Origin: Acidobacteriota bacterium
GTDB lineage: Bacteria > Acidobacteriota > Blastocatellia > RBC074
Assembly (NCBI GenBank): GCA_013140935.1
Contig: JABFSD010000474.1
Coordinates: forward strand, 1 to 9,764
DNA: 9,764 nt
Direction of reading: 5' to 3'
Shown here: one piece after another, positions 5,077 through 9,764 of the stretch
Layout: every line of letters begins with the position of its first letter
Position numbering within the stretch: the stretch's first letter is position 1
Translations under genes and position numbers: made by a program
The notes under the pieces: model-generated
What the model was told of the DNA's origin: nothing
The model's input: the letters and a program-made list of their open reading frames with translations, nothing else
Database searches by the model: none

Positions 5077-8000
5077 ATGTTCAGACAGACCCTTTTGCTT
5101 TTGTGCAGCCCTATTTGTGTGGCTTTGCTGTGCTTCAACGCCTTTGCGCAAGCCACCGCCGGTTCGCAAGTCTCCGGCACGATTCAGGACGGCACCAATA
5201 ACGTCATCGCCGGCGCGCAAATCACCATCACGCAAACCGACACCGGACTCGCACGCACGGCGGTCAGCAATGCCGAGGGCGGCTATACGCTGCCCAACCT
5301 GCCGGTCGGACCTTATCAACTCAAAGTCACCAAAGACGGCTTCAAGTCATTCGTGCAAGCGGGCATCGTGTTGCAGGTGAATTCAAACCCTGAGATCAAC
5401 GTCACGCTTGACGTAGGCGCAGTCACCGAAACCGTCAGCGTCACAGCGGGTGTCGCGGGCGTCGAAACCGTCAGCAACGGCGTAGGACAAGTCATTGACC
5501 AACAGCGCGTCGTCGAATTGCCGCTCAATGGCCGCGTCGCTACGGAATTGATTTTCCTTTCTGGTCTGGCGACTTCGGCTCCGGCGGCTGATTTGAATAC
5601 GAATAAAAACTTTCCGACGGTGACGATTTCAGTGGCGGGCGGACTGGCGAACGGGATGACTTATGTGATGGATGGCGGCACGCATAACGATCCGTTCAAC
5701 AATTTGAATCTGCCGATGCCGTTCCCCGATGCCTTGCAGGAATTCAAAGTCGAGACCAGCGCCTTGCCCGCGCGTTACGGCCATCACGCGGCTTCGGCGG
5801 TCAACGTCGTCACCAAAACCGGCGGCAATCAATATCACGGCGATGCGTTTTGGTTCGTACGCAACTATGCGTTCAACGCGCGGAATTTCTTTGCGACTTC
5901 GCGCGACAGCTTGAAGCGCAACCAATTCGGCGGCGTGTTGGGCGGTCCAATCAAAACGAACAAGCTGTTTTTCTTCGGCGGCTATCAAGGCAAGATCGAA
6001 AAATCGAATCCGCCGACGACCATCGCTTTTGCGCCGACGGCGGCGATGCGCGCTGGCGATTTCACGGCCTTCGCTTCAGCCGCTTGCAACGGCGGAACCG
6101 CGCGCACGTTGGGCGGGCCGTTCGTCGGCAATAAACTCGACGCCACGCGCATCAGCGCGCCTGCGCTCAAGTTTTTGCAATTCGTGCCGACGCCGACCGA
6201 TCAATGCGGCAGGCTGCAATACGGCATCGTAGCGAACAACAACGAACATCAGAGCATCGGCAAGATTGATTACACCTTCAACGAAAAGCATTCGCTATAT
6301 GGCCGTTATTTTTTCGCCGATTACGCCAGCCCCAATGCCTTCGACGGCAAGAACGTGCTGGCGATGAGCCGCGTAGGCCAATTCAATCGCGCGCATTCGT
6401 TCGTGCTGGGCGATACTTTTTTACTCAATCCGAATACGATTTTCTCTACGCACGCGACGCTCAATCGCACGCGCAACAACCGCAAGGTGGATGAGTATTT
6501 TTCGCCCGCTGATTTGGGCATCGCCGTGTTCAGTCCGCAAAAAGGTTTCACCGGCGTCACGGTCACGGGCAACGGCTTTGCGATTGGCGCGGGCGCGACC
6601 AATCCGGGTTATTTCAATTCGACGAATTATCAAATTGCCGAAGACGTAGATTTGATTCGCGGATCGCATCAGTTTGCGGTCGGCGTCAATTTCATTCACA
6701 ACAACATCAACACGACGAACAATCGCCCGACCAACGGACAGTTCACTTTTAACGGACAAATCACCGGTTTGCCCCTGGCCGATTTCATGGCAGGCATCTT
6801 GAGCGGCGGCTTCCTGCAAGGGAATCCGGTGTTCGACAATCAGCGCCAAAATTATATAGGCGCTTATTTTCAGGATTCGTGGAAAGCGAGTTCACGCCTG
6901 ACGATCAATGCGGGCGTGCGCTGGGAACCCTTCCTGCCGATGGAACATCCTTTCGGTTGGGTGAGCCATTTCGAACCGGCGGCGTTTGCGGCAGGCACGA
7001 AAAGCTCGGTGTATAAAAACGCTCCGGCGGGTTTGATCTTCCCCGGCGACGCGGGCTATCCGGGCAAGGCGACGACGTTCAGCAAAAAAGCTCAGTTCGC
7101 GCCGCGTCTGGGTTTGGTGTGGGATCCGCAAGGCAGCGGCAAGATGACGGTGCGCGCGTCTTACGGAATTTTCTATGACACGCCGCATCTGTTTTTCAAT
7201 ACGCGCTTTGCGAACAATCCGCCGTGGGGCGCGCAAATCACGCTGGCAAATCCGGCAGGCGGTTTCGCCAATCCTTATCAAACTTATCCAGGCGGCAATC
7301 CTTTTCCCGGACTGGCAAAAATCTCGACTGACAGTTTCTTTCCGCAAGCGGGTGTTTATGTGAACACGCCTTTGCACATCAAGCCGACTTATTTGCAGCA
7401 ATGGAACTTGAGCGTGCAACGCCAGGTGGGCGAGTGGTTGTTTGCGGGCAGCTATCTCGGCAACAGTTCGATTCATTTGTGGACGGGACGCGAGTTGAAT
7501 CCGGCGGTGTTCGGCACGGGCGCAACGCTGGCTAACACGAACGCGCGCCGCGTGCTGAGTTTGCAAAACGCTACGCAGGGAGCCTTTTACGGCACGATCG
7601 GTCAGATTGATGACGGCGGCACGGCGAGTTACAACGGCATGCTGTTGTCGGCGCAACGCCGCCTCTCAGGCAATTTCAGCGTGTTGGCAAATTGGACGTT
7701 GTCGCATTGCATCAGCGATCCGGCGACGACCGAAATCACCGGTCCGACTTATGTGAATCCGAACAATCGCCGCGCCGACCGTGCGAATTGCGATTCAGAC
7801 CGCCGTCACGTGGTCAATCTTTCGTTCGTCGCGCGCCCGCCGAAATTCTCGAATAAGGCGTTGGGCATGCTCGTCACCGGCTGGCAACTCTCTGGCATCG
7901 TGCGGCGGCAATCGGGCAACCGCTCGACCGTCGTCACCGGCGTAGACAATGCGCTCACCGGCGTCGGCGGCCAACGCGCTACGCAAATTTTGGCTGACCC

Positions 8001-8313
8001 TTATGCGGCGACCAAAACCGTAGACACTTATCTCAATCGCGCTGCGTTCGGGTCACCGGCAGCGGGTACGTTAAGTGCGCTCTCGCCGTTTTCGATTCTC
8101 AATCCTTCGACCTTGCAAATTGACGCCGGACTCTCACGCACCTTCAACGTGCGCGAAGGCCAGACCGTGCAATTCCGCTGGGAAACCTTCAACGTACCCA
8201 ATCGCTTGAATGCGAACGCTCCGGTAGTGGCGCTCAACAACGCCAACTTCGGCAGAATCCTGACTGCGCAAGACCCGCGCATTATGCAGTTCGCGTTGAA
8301 GTACGTGTTTTAA
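5077..8313 (+). CDS. TonB-dependent receptor with N-terminal carboxypeptidase-regulatory-like domain (Oar-like)
   Basis: A 1078-residue outer-membrane transporter. Residues 1-24 are a signal peptide ending N-A-F-A. Residues about 26-120 form a carboxypeptidase-regulatory-like beta-sandwich, with V-S-G-T-I-Q-D near 32-38, N-A-E-G-G-Y-T-L-P-N-L-P-V-G-P-Y at 65-80 and K-D-G-F-K at 86-90. The plug domain follows, with V-V-E-L-P-L-N-G-R at 145-153, Y-V-M-D-G-G at 196-201, and F-K-V-E-T-S and V-N-V-V-T-K-T-G-G-N at 223-251. The remainder is a beta-barrel rich in aromatic and Asn residues, closing with the terminal Phe expected for outer-membrane assembly (Y-V-F). Length and order fit the large receptor family typical of Acidobacteriota. 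Such proteins import oligomeric or poorly diffusible nutrients using TonB energy; the substrate is not known, and phenolic or glycan compounds are only suggested by neighbours. A conventional TonB box was not recognised. Confidence 0.9.
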   Translation: MFRQTLLLLCSPICVALLCFNAFAQATAGSQVSGTIQDGTNNVIAGAQITITQTDTGLARTAVSNAEGGYTLPNLPVGPYQLKVTKDGFKSFVQAGIVLQVNSNPEINVTLDVGAVTETVSVTAGVAGVETVSNGVGQVIDQQRVVELPLNGRVATELIFLSGLATSAPAADLNTNKNFPTVTISVAGGLANGMTYVMDGGTHNDPFNNLNLPMPFPDALQEFKVETSALPARYGHHAASAVNVVTKTGGNQYHGDAFWFVRNYAFNARNFFATSRDSLKRNQFGGVLGGPIKTNKLFFFGGYQGKIEKSNPPTTIAFAPTAAMRAGDFTAFASAACNGGTARTLGGPFVGNKLDATRISAPALKFLQFVPTPTDQCGRLQYGIVANNNEHQSIGKIDYTFNEKHSLYGRYFFADYASPNAFDGKNVLAMSRVGQFNRAHSFVLGDTFLLNPNTIFSTHATLNRTRNNRKVDEYFSPADLGIAVFSPQKGFTGVTVTGNGFAIGAGATNPGYFNSTNYQIAEDVDLIRGSHQFAVGVNFIHNNINTTNNRPTNGQFTFNGQITGLPLADFMAGILSGGFLQGNPVFDNQRQNYIGAYFQDSWKASSRLTINAGVRWEPFLPMEHPFGWVSHFEPAAFAAGTKSSVYKNAPAGLIFPGDAGYPGKATTFSKKAQFAPRLGLVWDPQGSGKMTVRASYGIFYDTPHLFFNTRFANNPPWGAQITLANPAGGFANPYQTYPGGNPFPGLAKISTDSFFPQAGVYVNTPLHIKPTYLQQWNLSVQRQVGEWLFAGSYLGNSSIHLWTGRELNPAVFGTGATLANTNARRVLSLQNATQGAFYGTIGQIDDGGTASYNGMLLSAQRRLSGNFSVLANWTLSHCISDPATTEITGPTYVNPNNRRADRANCDSDRRHVVNLSFVARPPKFSNKALGMLVTGWQLSGIVRRQSGNRSTVVTGVDNALTGVGGQRATQILADPYAATKTVDTYLNRAAFGSPAAGTLSALSPFSILNPSTLQIDAGLSRTFNVREGQTVQFRWETFNVPNRLNANAPVVALNNANFGRILTAQDPRIMQFALKYVF

Positions 8314-8325
8314 CGCGCCTTTCCA

Positions 8326-8474
8326 TAGCTCCATCGGAGCGGCATGTTTATAGCTGCGGGCGTGACAATTTCCCTAAGCTCCGTGAGGAGCGGCATGTGA
8401 CACATTTCGCTCCTCACGGAGCTTGCGGAATGTTTGCGTCCGGTTGCTATAAACATGCCGCTCCAACGGAGCTA
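8326..8474. repeat. Nested inverted-repeat element with four GCTCC-GGAGC hairpins
   Basis: The outer arms 8326-8354 and 8446-8474 are inverted copies matching at 27 of 29 positions. The inner arms 8376-8392 and 8408-8424 match perfectly over 17 bases. Every arm carries a small self-complementary core, GCTCC, 3-4 bases, GGAGC, followed (on one strand or the other) by GGCATGT, so four related units are arranged as two nested pairs. The two mismatches in the outer arms fall in the mini-hairpin loops, so the stems are preserved. The element fills most of the 255-base gap between the receptor and the small membrane-protein gene. It has no coding content and resembles a REP/BIME-like dispersed repeat; similar GGAGC-GGCATG words are, from memory, common between genes in several phyla. 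Confidence 0.85.
8376..8424. terminator. Strong hairpin 63 bases after the receptor gene
   Basis: The inner perfect 17-base stem with a 15-base loop would fold very stably in RNA and could stop or protect the receptor transcript. No run of T follows on the plus strand, so it is not a standard intrinsic terminator; it may act only as an mRNA 3'-end stabiliser. Confidence 0.35.
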
Positions 8475-8568
8475 ATCGTTCGGCGTTGTGACTGGCGAAG
8501 AATGTGCTGCGTCGATTTGTGATGTTGTTGAATCGAATGCGGTTGAAGCAGGTGGGGCAAAGAAGCAA

Positions 8569-8823
8569 ATGAAAAGATTCAACCGCCGATATGAAGCAGG
8601 ATGGACGCTACTAGATTTGCTTGTCATCGTCATTCCGACTGCTCTGATGGCTGCCTTCATTGCCGGTATTGCACCGAAACCGTGGGGTAAGGTAGCGGCC
8701 TGGCTGATTGCGCCTATTTTTGGCGTGGGTTGCTGGTGCTTACTTTTTCTGTGGTTGTTACCCTCGCTTGAGCGTCGAGGAATTCTTAAAACAAATCCTC
8801 CTGATGATAAACCTGACGAGTAA
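8569..8823 (+). CDS. Small two-helix membrane protein with prepilin-like N-terminus
   Basis: An 84-residue protein, not recognised as a known family. A short basic leader (residues 1-11, four Arg/Lys, ending in Gly) precedes a first hydrophobic helix at about 12-34. A second helix lies at about 43-64, and a charged tail ends in D-D-K-P-D-E. The leader and first helix read A-G-W-T-L-L-D-L-L-V-I-V, strikingly like a type IV prepilin cleavage site (G, then F-T-L-x-E-L-L), with Asp where Glu is usual. A second membrane helix and the lack of a globular domain argue against a real pilin. A longer frame opens at GTG 8488, but the ATG at 8569 puts the basic leader at the N-terminus, and the extra 27 residues look unstructured and start right beside the repeat. 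Ribosome binding is weak (AAAGAAG close to the ATG). The hydrolase gene follows after 32 bases, so co-transcription is possible. Confidence 0.6.
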   Translation: MKRFNRRYEAGWTLLDLLVIVIPTALMAAFIAGIAPKPWGKVAAWLIAPIFGVGCWCLLFLWLLPSLERRGILKTNPPDDKPDE

Positions 8824-8843
8824 CTTCTGGTTGGACAAACTCT

Positions 8844-8848
8844 GAGAG
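8844..8848 (+). promoter_or_regulatory. Ribosome binding site of the alpha/beta hydrolase gene
   Basis: GAGAG lies seven bases before the ATG at 8856, which begins a frame with a good signal peptide and so fixes the start of this edge-truncated gene. Confidence 0.55.
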
Positions 8849-8855
8849 AATAAAC

Positions 8856-9764
8856 ATGCACTTATCGCTACAAAAATTCTTTTCTTTCCTATTTGTGACA
8901 CTTTATGCGTTGTTCCCGCTCAACACTACAACGGCCTTCGCCCAAGTCGCCACCGGCAAAGAAGCCATCCTTGAAGAACGCTACCCGCAACCCGAAGTGA
9001 AATTTGCGGGCGGCGTCACGGGCTTGCCTGATTTGACCTATTCATTCATTCCCGGCTATCGCGCCTTGAAACTCGATTTGTATTTGCCACCCGGTCAACC
9101 AACCGGCGCGCGTCCGTTGGTCGTATACGTTGCGGGTGGCGGCTGGGCGGCAGATCGTCCGCGCAATGCGGGCGCGATTGAAGACTTTCCCGACGTGTTC
9201 GCAGGGTTGGCGAGGAAGGGCTACGTGGTAGCTTCGATTCGTTATCGCTTGAGCGGCGAAGCGAAATTTCCTGCCGCTGAACACGACACGAAAACGGCGT
9301 TGCGTTGGTTGCGTTCGCAAGCGGCGAAATACGGCATTGATAAAAACCGCGTCGTCATCTGGGGCAGTTCGGCGGGCGGACAACTGGCGGGATTGGCTGC
9401 GGTGTCGTGCGGCGATGCGAAACTTGCGCCGCCGCAAGCGACTGGCTCAGGCGCTACGAAAGTGCCGGAGGAATCTGATTGCGTGAGCGGCGCGGCGATT
9501 TGGTACGGCATATTCGATTTCACGCAAATGGGCGCGCCGCCGCCACCGCCGAATGCCAATCCAGCGAATGCGAATCCAAATGCCGCGCCGCGTCCGCCGG
9601 GCGGCAATGTGACCTTTCTCGGTTGTCAGGCGGCGGATTGTCCAGACCAAGCGCGCGCCGCCAGCGCCGTCGCACATATAGACGCCAACGATCCGCCGTT
9701 TCTGTTGATTCACGGTTCGGCAGACCGCGTAGTCAACGTCAAGCAATCGCAAATCATGCACGAT
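8856..9764 (+). CDS. Secreted alpha/beta hydrolase (esterase/lipase-like), 3' partial
   Basis: The frame is open for 303 codons to the right edge without a stop. Residues 1-29 form a signal peptide ending T-A-F-A. The alpha/beta-hydrolase fold of the carboxylesterase/BD-FAE-like group is indicated by L-D-L-Y-L-P at 73-78, V-V-Y-V-A-G-G-G-W at 89-97, the nucleophile elbow W-G-S-S-A-G-G with Ser172, and the acid turn H-G-S-A-D with Asp290. The catalytic His would lie beyond the edge. The oxyanion-loop motif, usually H-G-G-G/A-W, has Ala93 in place of His. A low-complexity Pro/Asn/Ala segment at about 227-250 (A-P-P-P-P-P-N-A-N-P) interrupts the region between nucleophile and acid, and Cys209, Cys257 and Cys262 may form disulfides. 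Related secreted enzymes remove acetyl or feruloyl groups from polysaccharides, which would suit the upstream esterase; the exact substrate is unknown. Confidence 0.82.
   Translation, partial: MHLSLQKFFSFLFVTLYALFPLNTTTAFAQVATGKEAILEERYPQPEVKFAGGVTGLPDLTYSFIPGYRALKLDLYLPPGQPTGARPLVVYVAGGGWAADRPRNAGAIEDFPDVFAGLARKGYVVASIRYRLSGEAKFPAAEHDTKTALRWLRSQAAKYGIDKNRVVIWGSSAGGQLAGLAAVSCGDAKLAPPQATGSGATKVPEESDCVSGAAIWYGIFDFTQMGAPPPPPNANPANANPNAAPRPPGGNVTFLGCQAADCPDQARAASAVAHIDANDPPFLLIHGSADRVVNVKQSQIMHD

Noticed and set aside
6892..7656. Minus-strand open frame of 254 codons inside the receptor gene
   Set aside because: The composition is dominated by Arg, Ala and His as in shadow frames, while the receptor frame is continuous and fully typical.
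8488..8568. GTG-started longer form of the small membrane protein
   Set aside because: The extra 27 residues start beside the repeat element, lack conserved character and would bury the basic leader in front of the first membrane helix.

Overview
The window looks like a chromosomal piece from a soil- or sediment-type bacterium, most likely Acidobacteriota (a Blastocatellia- or Solibacter-like lineage). The main reason is the 1078-residue TonB-dependent receptor with an N-terminal carboxypeptidase-regulatory-like domain, a type greatly expanded in that phylum. The DUF5678/retropepsin-like gene pair and the long imperfect palindromes between genes fit the same picture. The taxonomic call is inference from gene content; no rRNA or other marker gene is present.

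Layout. Positions 1-411 (+) hold the end of a fatty-acid-oxidation type 3-hydroxyacyl-CoA dehydrogenase. Positions 425-1233 (-) hold a tightly coupled two-gene unit: a DUF5678-type small protein followed by a retropepsin-like protein whose active-site motif reads D-P-G-A. A 110-base divergent intergenic region leads to 1344-3740 (+), a secreted tannase/feruloyl-esterase family protein followed 15 bases later by an amidohydrolase-2 family protein. Positions 3741-3938 are filled by a palindromic non-coding element. It ends directly in front of an AraC-type regulator (3939-4901, +), which is followed after 175 bases by the large TonB-dependent receptor (5077-8313, +). A second, unrelated nested inverted repeat (8326-8474) lies between the receptor and a small two-helix membrane protein (8569-8823, +). 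A secreted alpha/beta hydrolase (8856 onward, +) runs off the right edge.

How the genes may work together. Three exported proteins (tannase-family esterase, outer-membrane receptor, alpha/beta hydrolase) all have signal peptides ending in A-F-A. With an AraC regulator, an amidohydrolase resembling those of hydroxycinnamate or aromatic-acid catabolism, and a beta-oxidation enzyme nearby, the set suggests release, uptake and breakdown of plant phenolic esters. This is an inference from families and proximity: the substrate is not determined by the sequence, and the convergent gene pair and two repeat elements break the region into several transcription units.

No RNA gene, CRISPR array, transposase or phage gene was seen. 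I found no clear-cut new system. The most unusual items are the two intergenic palindromic elements, the DUF5678/D-P-G-A pair, and a small membrane protein whose N-terminus imitates a type IV prepilin.
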